Assembly (NCBI GenBank): GCA_033060915.1
Contig: CM065378.1
Location: 52,745,001-52,809,000, forward strand
Length of the DNA: 64,000 nucleotides
Direction of reading: 5' to 3'
Source of the DNA: Euryodendron excelsum
Taxonomy: Eukaryota; Streptophyta; Magnoliopsida; Ericales; Pentaphylacaceae
Shown: piece after piece, positions 34,081 to 46,900 of the stretch
Layout of the letters: every line of letters begins with the position of its first letter
How positions within the stretch are numbered: position 1 is the stretch's first letter
Position numbers and translations under genes: made by a program
The notes under the pieces: generated by a model
What the model saw: only the letters and a program-made list of their open reading frames with translations
Database searches by the model: none
What the model was told of the DNA's origin: nothing

Positions 34081-36747
34081 TGTCGCGCCCCGATTTTTCA
34101 CATTTAAGAAGACAAATGAGAAAAACAGGGTACTTTCTCGTTAGAACTCATTCTCCTAGAATGACGGGTGCGACTAGATTTGAATTGAAAATTGATTTGA
34201 ATAAGAGCCTTTGGAAAAGATTTGGAGTCGCCACCTAACTTTGCTAAGGTGAGCTAAGTCACCTAAAACTAAGTGCAATCCAAAGATTAAACTTAGTGTT
34301 TTTTAAAAGTTTTAGAAAAACTTCCACAAGAGAGAGTTTTTAAGAAAACAGGTTGTTTGGCAACCATTAGAAAGATTTAAACCTTTTTTTAAAATAAGTT
34401 TGTTTAGGTATTTGAAAACAGTGATTCTAAGTTCAAAGGTCGGTTACGTATAGAGAAGATGCACAAGGCTATTATTTTATCCTGCCCTTATGCTTCCTAC
34501 ATGTCTTTTCACCCCAGGTTCACTCATTTAGAATCTCTGAATAATAAATGTCCAATACTATCCACTTTAAAAAGAATTTTAGAAAAGGTTAGATATGATG
34601 CATGACATGCAAGTGAAAGGAAATGATTTGATTTTAAAAAATAACTTTGAAAAGGGGATTTGAAGTTTGAAAAATGTTGTGGGAATTAAAAACTTGAAAA
34701 ATGTTGTGACCGCATCCATAAGGGTTATCGGCGTATCCCTTTATTGGAAATTAGGTCAGTCGTAGTTCGGACACCGGGTCTGATTGAAAATAAACACTTT
34801 GGGGTCTTGTTTGATTTGAAAAGGCACTTTGAGGTCTTTGGAGAGTTTAACTTGAAAAGGGTTCGATTTGAACTTTGATTGGAAGATTGGAAATTAAACT
34901 TTGATTTGAATCGAACATGATTTGGAAAGATTGAATTGAGTTTTGAAATCATCTTAACTTGAATTAAAGTTTGAAAACCATCTTAGCTTTGGACTTGAGT
35001 TTTAGAAAAGAGTTCAAACTTCCTAACTTTAGGGTTAGGGTTGAACTAGGGTTTGGCCTCCTAGGGTCTATGCAACCTAGGGTTGAAACATGCACTTGAA
35101 ATAGAAAGGTTTGTTTTTACAAAGTTTCGAATTACGAAGGTTTTGAATTAGGAAATTTCTATTTTAGGAAAGTTTCCTTCTTAGGAAAGAATTAATTTTG
35201 AAAATATTTGAATTTGAAAAGTTTTGAATTTAGAAACATTTAAACTTAAAAAGATTTGAAATTTGGAAAGATTTGAAAGTTTAAAATTGAGAAAGATTTG
35301 AAAACTTGAAATTAAGAAAGTTTTGAAATTAGGAAAGGTTTGAAAGTTTAAAATTTGGAAAGGTTTGAAAGTTTAAAATTAAGAAAGATTGAAATTAGAA
35401 AAGATTCGATTTCTATTTCCTAAAGTTAAAGATTGGATCTTATTTCCAAAAATAGATGATTTGATTTTGTTTTCAAAATTACAGGATTTGATTTGGTTGG
35501 ATTTGATTTGGTTTCCTAAATTGAAAGATTTGATTTGACATAGAATTGGAAAGGTTGAATTTTGAAAATCCTGGATTTGAAAATCTATGATTAGAGGCAC
35601 AATAGAAAGTCATGATTTTAAGAAAGGAATTAGAGTTTCCTAATCATGGATTCTAGAGTTTTGACTTAAACTTCATGATAAGAAGTTTTTGGAAAGTAGA
35701 TCTTTGAAAAAAAGTTTTTAGGAAGTGAATTTGCAATACTATTTATAAAGAGGTTTGAATATGGACTTTTGCAAGTCACTTGGATATCTCACTTTCCTAA
35801 AACGATTCTAACCATAAAAAGATTAAAACCATTTTAGGGTTGTGATTTTGACAACAACTAGAGTTTGAAATATGGACCATAATGATGACATTGAATGTAA
35901 CACTTTCCTAAAACAAACCTAACCATGGAATGGTTATAATCATCTTAGAATTGTGATTTGGATAAAAACAATTTAGGGTTTGAACCCAAATTTGGACTTT
36001 GATAGTCATATTAAATATAACACCTTCTTAAAACAACCCTAACTATGGATTGGTTACAATCACCTTAGAATTGTGATTTTGAGAATAAGTTTGAAAAAAA
36101 GAGGTTTTGAATGCAATTTTGAAAGAGAGCTTTGATACAAGTTTGAAAACAACTTTGAATGCAATTTTAAATACAATACATGAACATGACAACCACAATG
36201 CAATAGAGTCATGAATATACAAGGTTAGGTTTCACCACATAATCAAGGGAGCCGAACCTATACCGTCTTAGGTTGAATTTGAAGAAAGCCCCCCAGCACG
36301 ATGACCTTCAACAATTCTCCTTAGGCATGAACCAGAAAGTCCCTTATTTCAAGCATATAAGAAGAAGAGGTAGATGATGGAGATTAAAATAAAAGAAAAC
36401 TCAAGTGGGTTAGGAGAGAGAAGAGAGAGGCAGGAATTACATAAACTAAATAAAAAACCTACCTTATCTTCTCCTTACTTTGATTGCTTTGTTTGCTTTG
36501 CTTTCCTTGAACTTTGAGAGCTTTGAAGATGTAGTACTTGACCTGTAATGGATACTTGGAGGCTTGGATTGGAGGGTATAAATTGTATGAAGGTTAGGTT
36601 GGAGTATATAAAGGCTAGGGTTTGAGGGAGCTTGAGAGAATTAGGGTTTTGAAGGAACTCGAGCTCTGTTTTCAGTGAGGCAGAGTTTCTGGACTGATTT
36701 TGTGGACCTCGAATATGCAAGGGGACCTCGAATACGTAAGGGGAGGG

Positions 36748-36888
36748 TTTTATATTTATAGGCAAATTGAATAAGAACTGGCGCCAATTGCAATGGCGCT
36801 AGTGTTTTTTGAAGCTTGGCGCCACTAAGAATGGCACCAGACCATTCATTGGCTTGGTGCCACTAGTAGTGGCGCCAGCCACTTAGGC
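36748..36888 (-). promoter_or_regulatory. LTR core promoter with three GGCGCC palindromes
   Basis: The minus strand has TATAAATATAAAA, and upstream of it lie GGCGCCAATTG...ATGGCGC, GGCGCCACT...ATGGCACC and GGTGCCACTAGTAGTGGCGCC-like inverted repeats. TTGGCGCC resembles the plant E2F binding site, which is a motif match only. Confidence 0.55.
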
Positions 36889-37129
36889 AAGTTTTAAGGT
36901 GGCAAAAAGTGTATCTGTTGACCCTTAAAATGCAAGGCAAAAGATTTAGGCACCTATCCTAGTGACTACCATGCAATTTTTAGCTTAACTTCACTAAGAG
37001 TAATTCCAGAAAGTCCGGGAATGATCTGGAAGGTTTCGAGTAATTAGACTCAGCTGGAAATGGACAAGAACCCTTGAAAGATTGTCCCAGAGGTAATGGG
37101 CTTGAGAAACAATGCCGGAATAGTTGAAA

Positions 37130-37650
37130 ATGTTAACCGACCAATCAAGGGCAAAAGAGTCATTTGAATTGGAAAAACACTAGAATGGATTCGGAGTGAC
37201 CTGTGAAAAGGCTTGAAGGTTGAAAACACTATCGAGAGTGTTTCTAGAAATTGCCGGTTTGATACACAGAGCTAGTGTGATTGGAAGAGGCGACCGGCCT
37301 ACTAGGGGCAAAACGGTCATTTTGTACAGGGCTTACCGAAATAGACTCGACATGGTCCGAAAAGGTATTAAAAGGTTGAAAATACTATTGAAAGCATCAT
37401 CGAATGGTAACCGATTTGATAACCATAGCCGGTGTGGTTCTTGGAGGCGATTGATGCATAGGGGCAAAATAGTCATTTTGATTGAATATTCTCGAAATCG
37501 ATCTGGAAGCAATTGAAAAGCACTTGAACATGCCAGATTATCCTTAGGACAATCTTGGAAGGAGCGGACTTACTACTCTGAGGACATGGATACTTTCTCG
37601 AGAAGCGTGCCAAAAGGGCCCAAAGGGTAGTTTGGTCATTTTTTTACCAG
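37130..37650 (-). repeat. about 160-bp repeats in the LTR
   Basis: GGGGCAAAA(C/T)(G/A)GTCATTTTG recurs near 37305 and 37462, with weaker forms near 37145 and 37625, spaced close to 160 bp. Confidence 0.8.
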
Positions 37651-38499
37651 AGTGGGCTAGCAGACACTGGTGTTGACTTGGGTTTTAAGTGTTTCCGCCA
37701 CTCTAACGGTGTGTGACGAGTTGGTTTTCAAAGGTATCCCTTTCTTCGATAAACGTGTCACTACTAAAAGATGTATTCGATCCCATGACATAGGGAGTTT
37801 GTTGGCAATTCCTAATGTCGACTTGTTTGAGAATGTTTCTGCCACTCTGACGGTTATAATGTTTATAAATGTTTCTGTCACTCTAACATTGCACATTTAT
37901 TTCGAAGACTGCCTGATCTCAGTAAGTTGCAAGATGGTCTTATCGTCTCGGGGCCTTAGGTACTTTCCCAATCAACATGCCAAATAATAGACATTCTATG
38001 TTGGTGGGCTAATATATGCCAGAAGTGAACCGCTCTACCATTTCAGGGACTTGGGTTCCGTCCCGGTCGACAAGTTTCAAGGGACTTACCGTTTTGAGAA
38101 ATTTTCTCAAAAAACATATCATGCTGGATGGACGTACCATCTGAGGGATCAACTTTCTTAAAAGACGTGCTGAATTGAGTTTGATTGACTTGGACTGGGA
38201 TTGGAATTGGAATTGAGATTTAAATATGGACTTACCATCTTTAAGAAGACGTGCCAACTGGAATTGGACAGAGTAATATTCTAAGGGAATTTTTGTCACT
38301 TTGCCTCTACTGCGCTCGGCAGGCCCGCAAAGCGATTGATTAACTGGATTGAGTTTGAAAAGCCAGCTTGAGCTTGAATGTATCTGTGTCGGTTTAAATG
38401 TGAGTTCAGTCAAGTTAGAAATTGCCGAGTGGGCAAAAATAGAGTGTTTACAATAGCCATATTTCAATATCCTTTGGCATTGAAGGAATTGCACGACTT

Positions 38500-39560
38500 A
38501 AAAGCTCTTAGAAGTTTAAAACCTTTTGTTAGAATGACCATTCCCGCTTTTAAGAGTGGGAATGGATATTCCATTTTCTGATAAAATGATAACATAATAC
38601 AAAACTTAGTAACATTGTCAAATTTCTTAAAAGAAAATAAAACATGCTTGGTAAAGATTAAATTTTATTTTTTATTTCAATAATTCAATAACAATTTTAA
38701 AAAGTTGAAAAATTTTGGAAAAATATTCTATTTATTTTTAAAACAAATTTTCCTCCCTTCTTTTTGTTTGTAACCTACTACCACCATCCATTGTTGTCGC
38801 CACCACCACTACCTCCTATCGCTACCTACCACTGCCACCATCATCACCCGCTGCTACCCACCACCGTAACCATCCCCACCCGCTGCCACCCACCTCTACC
38901 CCACCGCCATCACCACTGTTGCTGCCACCGCCCCCTTTCGCCACTACTCTACACCACCCACCGCCACCGCCACTGCCGCCACCACCTTAAAATGGAAATA
39001 AGGAACAAGAAACATTCCTGTTGTTAGAAGAGCATCAAATCAAGTCTGATTGCAAAACGCAATCACAAATGTTCAGGAGAAATATCCCAGTATCAGAGGT
39101 GGAAAAGGAGAGCTGTTAAGGCCAAAGAGCAAGAACCTAAACAATATTGGTGGTGGGACACCACTTCTCGTACAAGATATCAAGTGATATATAGCCACGG
39201 CTATCCACATCCAATTGGAAAATCTTCGTCATTAAGTTGGCCTGAAAGATTCCACAAGACTAATCAATCAATGTCTAATATTGGATTTTCTAGCCATAGC
39301 AAGGCTTCAAAGGTTAATAAATGAAATATTATACATTATATTAGTATATAATATCGTATTGTCATATTATGTACTAAAATTTTCTTCTATTATAACATTA
39401 TTAATTTGTCTTACCAAATAAGATAATAAGAATGATCCTTCCATTCTCACTAAGTAAACAAACAAAAGAATGGAATGATCATTCCATTCCCTTCCATTTT
39501 CATTCATATTTCATTCATTTTATTTGTTTGTACCAAATATAGCCTGAGAGTCTTGAATGT
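38500..39560. mobile_element. possible miniature or non-autonomous DNA element
   Basis: Both edges contain AATGG/CCATT-rich short inverted blocks: GAATGACCATTCCCGC and GGGAATGGATATTCC on the left (38533-38570), GAATGGAATGATCATTCC on the right (39470-39487), then TTTGTACCAAATATAGCC. Plant elements with such ends are widespread. I could not define clean terminal repeats or a target duplication, so this is tentative. Confidence 0.4.
38765..38990 (+). repeat. CCACC/CCGCCA-type trinucleotide-rich stretch
   Basis: A decayed CCA/CCG repeat of about 225 bp. Its open frame encodes only a histidine/proline-rich low-complexity chain and is not a gene. Confidence 0.85.
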
Positions 39561-40251
39561 GTAAAGAGGATAAGGACACTGAGTGAGCTAAATTGGAAAT
39601 AAAATGCAGCTAATGAAGTGAAAAAAAAAAAAGGTCACCTTCTTAAGTACCTAGTTCAATTTGATCAAATGGGCTAGGTGAAATGCCTTTTCCTAGTTGC
39701 AAAAAATTTCAAGACGAGGTGGAAATTTCTTTTGGAAACACTTGGGTGTAAATATAAAAGAAAACCTCACCATCTAATAAAAGCAAGGCAACCTACCCTC
39801 CAGCTGATACAACCAAAACTATTTGATAAGTAAGAAACAGGAGATCATAAGCAAGATAGAGGGGAGCACATCCTTAAAAATTATCATATTTCAGAAGATT
39901 CAAAAGACAACACATATTCTACACATTCCACACATGTTAACATTTTTCTCTTCAATATAATTTTAGATTTTCTGTGAACAGGTCAAAGCAATGGTTATGC
40001 CTCTTCTTCATATGTACATTTTTGACCGACAATGTTTGATAACTAACCTTTGCATAAAAGAAAGAAAGTTTGTTTATTTTAAATTCCTATTATCCTGAAA
40101 AACTTTATAGAGACATGCTATTGTTCAAGCTCTGATTGAACCATTTGTCTCATGAATTACATGATAGGGCCAGTATTTATTTACTTCACTTTGTTGTTTG
40201 TACTCATATTTGTACTTGATGGAATAATTATGCTTCCTGTACCAAGATTGA
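39561..40251. other. unassigned intergenic DNA
   Basis: I see no gene, RNA or recognisable repeat here. It ends at the target site of the CACTA element. Confidence 0.5.
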
Positions 40252-40264
40252 CACTACTAAAAAA

Positions 40265-40510
40265 TGGCCCTTTTGCTTCGGAAGTTTTTGCGACGGCTCT
40301 TTTGCTGTCACAAATGTCTTCTTTTGTGACAGCAACATACCCGTCACAACAGGTCGTCGCTAATTGCATTTGTTACGAACATTTGCGACGGTAGATATAT
40401 GGGGTCGCACGTATAGCTTTTTGAGATAAGTATTTACAACGGGATGTTAGCCGTCGCTAAAGGTATTTATTGCGACGGTAATTTGCGATGGCAAAATTGT
40501 CGTAAAGAAT
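40265..40510. repeat. left subterminal repeats of the CACTA element
   Basis: TTGCGACGG/CCGTCGC-type motifs occur many times in direct and inverted orientation (for example near 40287, 40339, 40383, 40441, 40469). Confidence 0.85.
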
Positions 40511-40635
40511 TTTAATCAAAACGGCATCATTTGATTAAAATTCTTGAGCTTACCCTTCCTCCTTCATTTCCCCCCCTTTTCCCTATAAACCCTAGCAGCA
40601 CGAGTTTCAGTTCTCTCTTTAGAAAGACTGTGATG

Positions 40636-40637
<2 letters not shown>

Positions 40638-40676
<39 letters not shown>
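40638..40676 (+). repeat. CT dinucleotide microsatellite
   Basis: About 19 CT units in the probable 5' leader of the CACTA transcript, followed by CCGCC-rich sequence. Confidence 0.95.
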
Positions 40677-40679
<3 letters not shown>

Positions 40680-41355
40680 TTGATCCCCCTCTCTGATCAC
40701 ACCATCGCCACCTCCTCCGCTGCGCCGCACCGCCGCCTCCTCTGTTGCGCCGTACCGCCCCCTCTGCTCTCTGTTGCGCCGCCTCCACCTCCGTCACACC
40801 ACCACCGTCTCTTGTGGCTTAAGGTATGTTCTCCTATATCTCTTATTATTTGCATTACATCTTTGAAATATATTCCTTGGCTGTACTTCGAAATTCAAGA
40901 ACCCAAAGTAGCTAAAGAGATAATCAAGCAATCAAAATGGTCTTTTCTTGGCTGTGTTAGAAACAAACTCAATTTCATCTCTAATGGATATGTTCAATAC
41001 TAATCTTTGTTTTGGTATCTACATATGAAAATGCAATTGCTTGAAGTTAAATGGCTAGCTAAATACTCTAGTTTATACATACTTCAAAAGTGTAAAAGTT
41101 CGGTATCTACATACTCTAGAAATGTCTCTTTAACTTTTGATGCTTATTTCATTTTTTAGCTCTCTTGTTAGCCTGCCATGTTCCTTTAGTGGCAAGCCCC
41201 CCAATCTTTTTCTATTTAGTGTTGGAATTTGGATCACCTGCTCACATCTACACGAGCCAAAAAAAGGAAAAAAAAAAAAAAAAAGTTTCCATACCACTTG
41301 CCCTAGTTTGAAAAGCGTCTGCAGATGATAATTCAGGAAGATGAAAGCTTGACAA

Positions 41356-43821
41356 CTACTCTCTCACCAACTAGCACTAGGTATGTACAGTCTAGGTCTA
41401 TCTCCTTCTCATCTCAAGCTTGGGCCATCGCCTGCTTGAACAAGTGGCAGGCACTTGATTCTAAATATCTATATATTCTAGGGAGTTTAGGTAGATCGAG
41501 GTGACTGGTTGATTATATAAATATATATATATATATATATCTTATAGTTACGGCTAATGAAATCCTTAAAAGAGATCATGTTTTGCTTCGTTTGTACTAT
41601 TGTACATCTACTGAAAGCATCACACCGAATACACAAGGTGAGTGAGTGGCTTTACTGTACATCTAAGGGGCTGATTGGTATTATAACTACAAATGTTAAA
41701 AGGTTAAAAAATGTTGTTGGCAACAGTGTCTCTTGTTTATACATATTTCAAAAGTGTAAAAGCACTATTCAAGGTGTTCTATATGGCCAAAAACTACATG
41801 TTCTCTATGGCAACAACGATGTCAACAAATAACTTGTGGCTATGATACCTAAAAAGTGGAAACTCTCAAGTTCAAGCTTATTTTTTTCTTTTCACTGTCA
41901 ACATAAATACACCAAAATCAAGGGCTTTAGAAAGCAAACTCAACAAAACCTCAACATATTTTCACATAATTTTACCAAAATCTCAACATATTTTCGCAAA
42001 GCATTGTGTTTTATGATCATGTTAGGGTGAGTGTTTGGCTTTATTAGGAAAATAACAAAGACAGCCTGGAAAAGAGACTAAAGCATGGATGAGACATTTA
42101 GGCTGGAGATAGAAAGGTGAAAGGGTGAATGAAAAATTATCTCAGTCGTTAAAATGTTTTCAAAATAAAAATCAGCCTTTGGATACAATTGCAAGAGATA
42201 AACATTTTCAAAATCTCTGATGTGTTTTATTAGATAGATGCCACGTAGGACAAATGTCCCATCAAGATTAAAAAAATGTTATGTTTTATTATATAGATAT
42301 GCAAGACTATATCTTTAATTTTTCTCTAAACATTTAATTTAGTATATAAAAGTGACTAATCTATTCACATTATTCAAACAAAACATTAGAGGATTTTATT
42401 AATAATTAAGACTAGAAACATGACACAATTCTTTTTACATAGCATGTTACATGGATTATCCTAATAAACTACACCACGTGCAAAGCACGTGCTCCACTAG
42501 TAGTCCCAATAAAACTAAGAGTGTTATCTTATAAAAAATAAAAAAGTTAAAATGACAGAAAAATAATAGGATAATGTTTCTTGTACTAAATGAGTAGAAG
42601 AAATGTATTTTTTTTTCCCTAACATTGTTTATGATATTTCTTGCATGCATGCATACATACATACATATTTATATTTTAGTTACCTCATGCTTGCATGAGT
42701 TAATTGAAGTATAAGCTTATAACCTTAGACCGGTTCAAGAATCTTGATCAGAGTTTGTGGATTTAGCTTTGATGAAATGGTTCTTGAATTGTCCAGTTTC
42801 GGACAGTTTGGAAATGCAGAAGTCTATATGGCAGTTAGTGGCTCACCATTTCAAATTGTTTATCTTTGAGGGTTATTCTGTGCGGTAGTTCCTGTTGTTC
42901 TCGGCATACATACTAGATATGGCGTATATCAATACACTTTATCTGCGTTGTGTACGTGAATAACTACGGAAAGATGCTGCTAGATTTTCCTTGGAGATGG
43001 ACAAAGTGGTTTAAGCTGCTTTATTCCATATAGAGTGTGTATTCCTGAATGAGATAGGACCACCTACCTTTTAAAGTGGAGCTGGATGGATAGGTTTCAC
43101 GATGCATGGGCATTTTAAATAGATTATTTTTTAGTTGTTGTGGTGGATAAGTAACGTTGTCGATGTCAGCATGTGCAGAAGTATGAACAAGAGTTGGATT
43201 GATTTAGGCAATAGGCTATCACCAGAATATGTTAATGAGATCGATGAATTCTTGTCATTTGCATACGCCAGCTGGGATAAAATTTCTATCGTATGGTGTC
43301 CGTGTAGGAAGTGTTTAAACCAATATCATAACCCACGAGATGTTGTGCGTAACCATCTTTTAAAGAGTGGGATGTACAGAAATTATAAAAATTGGACAAG
43401 TCACGGAGAAACCCATCGTTCTTTGCAGTCTCACAGGGAAAATGAAGTGTTAGTGGAACCTGACAGTGGTGCTAACATTAGGGATGACATGGTTGGAATG
43501 ATATAAGAGGCTATTCCATATGTTGGCATAACTTTTGAGAATGAACAGGAGCAAATAGGTGCAAATCAAGAAACGACTGACTTTTTTAAACTTTTGGAAC
43601 AAGCACAGACTGAATTGTATCCAGGTTGTCAAAAATTTACCAAATTGTCCTTCATTGTTCGCCTTTTGTATATGAAGGTGCTACTCTTTCACCAACTAGC
43701 ACTAGGTATGTAAAGTCTAGGTCTCTCTCCTTCTCATCTCAAGCTTGGGCCATCGCCTGCTTAAACAAGTGGCAGGCACTTGATTCTAAATATCTGTATA
43801 TTCTAGGGAGTTTAGGTAGAT
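41356..43821 (+). repeat. pair of 141-bp near-identical segments inside the CACTA element
   Basis: 41356-41496 and 43681-43821 are the same length and differ at only about five positions. The second copy lies within the transposase reading frame, between a block ending YMK and one beginning DMLFELL, and stays open (SSQAWAIACLNKWQALDSKY). The first copy lies in leader or intron sequence. The origin is not recognised. The segment starts near CTACTCT and contains AGGTATGT and TTCTAGGG, which resemble splice signals. Confidence 0.9.
41900..42500 (+). mobile_element. possible Helitron 3' end
   Basis: A perfect 7-bp stem CACGTGC-AAA-GCACGTG (42475-42491) is followed after five bases by CTAG (42497-42500) and then T. 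A short GC-rich hairpin shortly before CTRR next to T is the Helitron 3' terminus. The 5' end (TC after A) was not found, so the left limit is arbitrary. Confidence 0.4.
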
Positions 43822-43935
43822 TGATTGATATGTTATTTGAGTTATTGTGTGAGGCTTTCCCTGAGGGAATCAATCTTTTGAAGAACTACTATGAAGCTCG
43901 TAAGATAACTGAAAATTTGGGGTTCATGAACGGTC
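43135..43935 (+). pseudogene. TNP2-type CACTA transposase, N-terminal part only
   Basis: An open frame with a likely start at the internal methionine of MNKSWIDLGNRLSPEYVNEI carries the transposase-associated zinc-binding-like domain: SWIDLGNRLSPEY, then IVWCPCRKCLN with paired cysteines and a histidine-rich tail (VVRNHLLKSGMYRNYKNW). A stop at 43504-43506 is followed in another frame by ELYPGCQKFTKLSFIVRLLYMK, then the 141-bp segment, then DMLFELLCEAFPEGINLLKN and YYEARKITENLGF. This is the standard order of TNP2 proteins up to the linker before the catalytic domain. The catalytic domain itself is absent: the sequence passes into a tandem array. Confidence 0.82.
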
Positions 43936-46900
43936 TAGGAACGGCGTGAAACTTGGTATGTAGCACGGTTTAGGCAATGATGACGTGTGGGAACAAATGG
44001 CACGGTCGCCAGATTCCCGGTTTGGGAATTATAGTATTTTTTCTAATATTATAACACTTCAAGTTTTAAAGTTCAAGTTTCGGCATTTTGGGGGCCAAAA
44101 TCCACAAACGGTCTAGGAATGGTGTGAAACTTGGGACGTAGCACGGTTTAGGCAATGATGACGTGTGGGAATAAATGGCACGGTCGCCAGATTCTTGGTT
44201 TGGGAATTATAGCATTTTTTCTAATATTATAACACTTTAAGTTTTAAAGTTCAAGTTTCGGCGTTTTTGGCCCAAAATCGACGAACAGTCTAGGAACGGA
44301 GTGAAACTTAGCACGTAGCACGGTTTAGGCAATAATGACGTGTGGGGACAAACGGCACGATCGCCGGAGTCTCGGTTTGGAAATTATAGCATTTTTTCTA
44401 TTATTAATAACACTTTAAGTTTTAAAATTCAAGTTTCGGCATTTTGGGGCCCAAAATCCATGAACGGTCTAGAAACGGCGTAAAACTTGGCATGAAGCAC
44501 GATTTAGGCAATGATGACGTGTGGGGACAAATGGCACGGTCGTCGGTGTGAAACCCTAATCTCATATTTTCATAATTAGTTGAATTGCATCATAAACGTA
44601 GTTAAATTAGTTTATTTAATTTAATTTACATCTATTGCATGGTTAATTATAAATTGTGTGTGCCACTTGTATCATTTTATTAATGGTAAGTTAAATGGTT
44701 AAATGGTGAAACATTGGTGAGTGGGTATAATAAGTGGGTGTATAAAATACCTAAGGGGGGTGAGATATATATTATTATGTTTCTAGTGAAGTTAATTGAG
44801 AGGAAGGGAAGGTGTCAGTGGAGAGAAAGGGAGAAAGATGACAAGAGGGGACAAGGAGGCAAATGAAGAAAGAAAAGAAAGAAAAAGAAAGAAAAAAAAC
44901 AAGAATGGTGGGGGGTGAGTGGTCTAGCATGATGGGGGAGAGAAGAGAGAAAAGATAGCTGCCATTATAGAGAGAGAGAGAGAGAGAGTTATAGAGAGAG
45001 AGAGAGAAGCTTGGAGAGAGAAGGAGCAATCGGTGGAAAAGAGGAAGAAGAAGAAAGGAGGGGAAAAATCTAAGGAAGCTTTCTTGCACTTTGTTTTCCT
45101 CATCTAAGGTGAGTATCATGCTTGTTTCATCTTATTTTCTCTAATTATTGTATGTTGTTGTATGAGTCATGCCATGGAAGGAGGAGGAAGGAGGTGAGAT
45201 CTTCCATGGTAAAAACTTAGAATCACCCATGGCAGCAATAATAGAGTATTCTCTATGAAAAGGCTACTGTTTAGAAATATTTCGACCTAGATAAAAATTT
45301 TGATTTGTGGCTAAATTTTTGAACACTGTAAGTTAAAGTTATGAGGATCATTTGGGCTTTGGATTCACTTAAAAATGTTATAATTTTGAATTATGGTGAA
45401 TTTTTGAAATGGGACTGTCTCTGCAGATTTTTGATGCCCAGATCTGTAACCTCTGGTTTGACAGAGCATTCGACCAAGTTAGAGTAGCCCAAAAATTATG
45501 AAATTTTTACTGTATCTAGGATAAAGGCTGATGATAATCTGTACACAATTTTAGATCATTTAGATATCGTTTACCTATGTTATTAATTTATCAAAGATAG
45601 ACTATTTACTGCTGAATTCGAGTTTCTGTAGCACTGCCCTGTATTTGAAAATACCAAATAAATACTTAGGCATGTTCAAAAAATGTACAATTTGGTCTGG
45701 ATACTCTTTGATATGTCTAGTTGGTATTTTTAAAGTTTTATAATTTTTTGGCATAAGCTCAAGAAGTTATGTCCAGATTATGAAGCCTGTGTCAGTTTTG
45801 GCAGATTAGAGGACTTAGTGTATTTTGGTATTTTTCAACTCTAGCTTTACATTGGGAGTGTGATTGAGATTAGCATATGGTAGTTCTAATGTATAATTTC
45901 AGTGTTATAACTTGTTTGTATGGACATTATAGCTATGATTATTGGAGTATACATTGAGTTTCCTAAAGTAATACGGTTGTGGTGATAGGAGCTAACGGAG
46001 AACAAGATCCTTCAACGTCAACCCCGAAGTGATCTTTGACATAGTGTGTGTGCAGTGACAGGTGGGATTATAGGATAATCTTATTCATATAGAAGTGAAT
46101 ATATATTTCTTGTATTATTATCTATATTGGTGTTAATTGTGGGATTGTAAAATTTTGAGATAATCTTATTCATGTTAAATGCATTGTTTATTTTCATATA
46201 ATAGTGGTGAATGCATATGAGGTGTTGAAGGTGTTTATATATGAGGTGAAAGTGGTATTATATGAGAAGTTGATGATTTTATATATATGGTGGTATTGCA
46301 TACCATTCATATTGTATACCTTGCATTGCACTGGAGAGAGTTAATCACGGTGGGTTAACCAAGGCTTAGTCATGGTGGACTAGCCTAAGGGTGCCACGGT
46401 GGGCATTCCTTAATAACGCGCCATCAATATATTGGGCCAACGTTATCTAAAATTGCGCGCACATGTAGGTGATACATTCATTGCATTAAGGCATCCATGA
46501 TATATATATATATATTGATCATTTCTACCGTATACGTTGTGGGTGTTTATTATTATTCTCTATGAATTCGATTATCTATCGTGAGCATGTTGATAATTAG
46601 CTCACACCCACATAGACTGTCTTGACAGGTAACTTGGAGATGACGGTTTGGTTCACTGCAGTCTCGGTCCTTGCCGTGGTGGCAATCATGTCGATGTTAG
46701 AATGTCGAGTCTCGGGGCTTGGGAGAGCTTCATTGTCTTACTTTCAGTTCATGGTTGTATTTTATATGAGATGTTGGGTTTTGGTGTTATGTTTTAACTT
46801 TGTATAATGGTAAAGAGTTTTGTGAAAGGATGTTGATTATTTTCTAGTGGTAATGTATTTCCTTTGGAGAGTTTATTATATTTTCCTCATTGTATTATTT

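Larger units (their letters stand above)
34081..38452 (-). repeat. solo LTR of the 4-kb family, minus orientation
   Basis: On the plus strand it begins TGTCGCGCCCCG and ends AGAGTGTTTACA, 4372 bp. Flanks CTAGC (34076-34080) and ATAGC (38453-38457) form a 5-bp target duplication with one mismatch. It aligns in reverse complement with 22800-26830 over most of its length, including the GGAGTCGCCACC block, the short-unit minisatellite, a minus-strand TATA box (36760-36748) with an AAACCCTAGC leader, and 160-bp repeats (37130-37650). No coding sequence is inside. Confidence 0.82.

Noticed and set aside
38764..39027. Histidine/proline-rich open frame
   Set aside because: It is a translated CCA/CCG repeat with no sign of a gene.
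43929..44546. Regular repeats as a CRISPR array
   Set aside because: The units are continuous 178-bp tandem copies without unique spacers, in a plant transposon.
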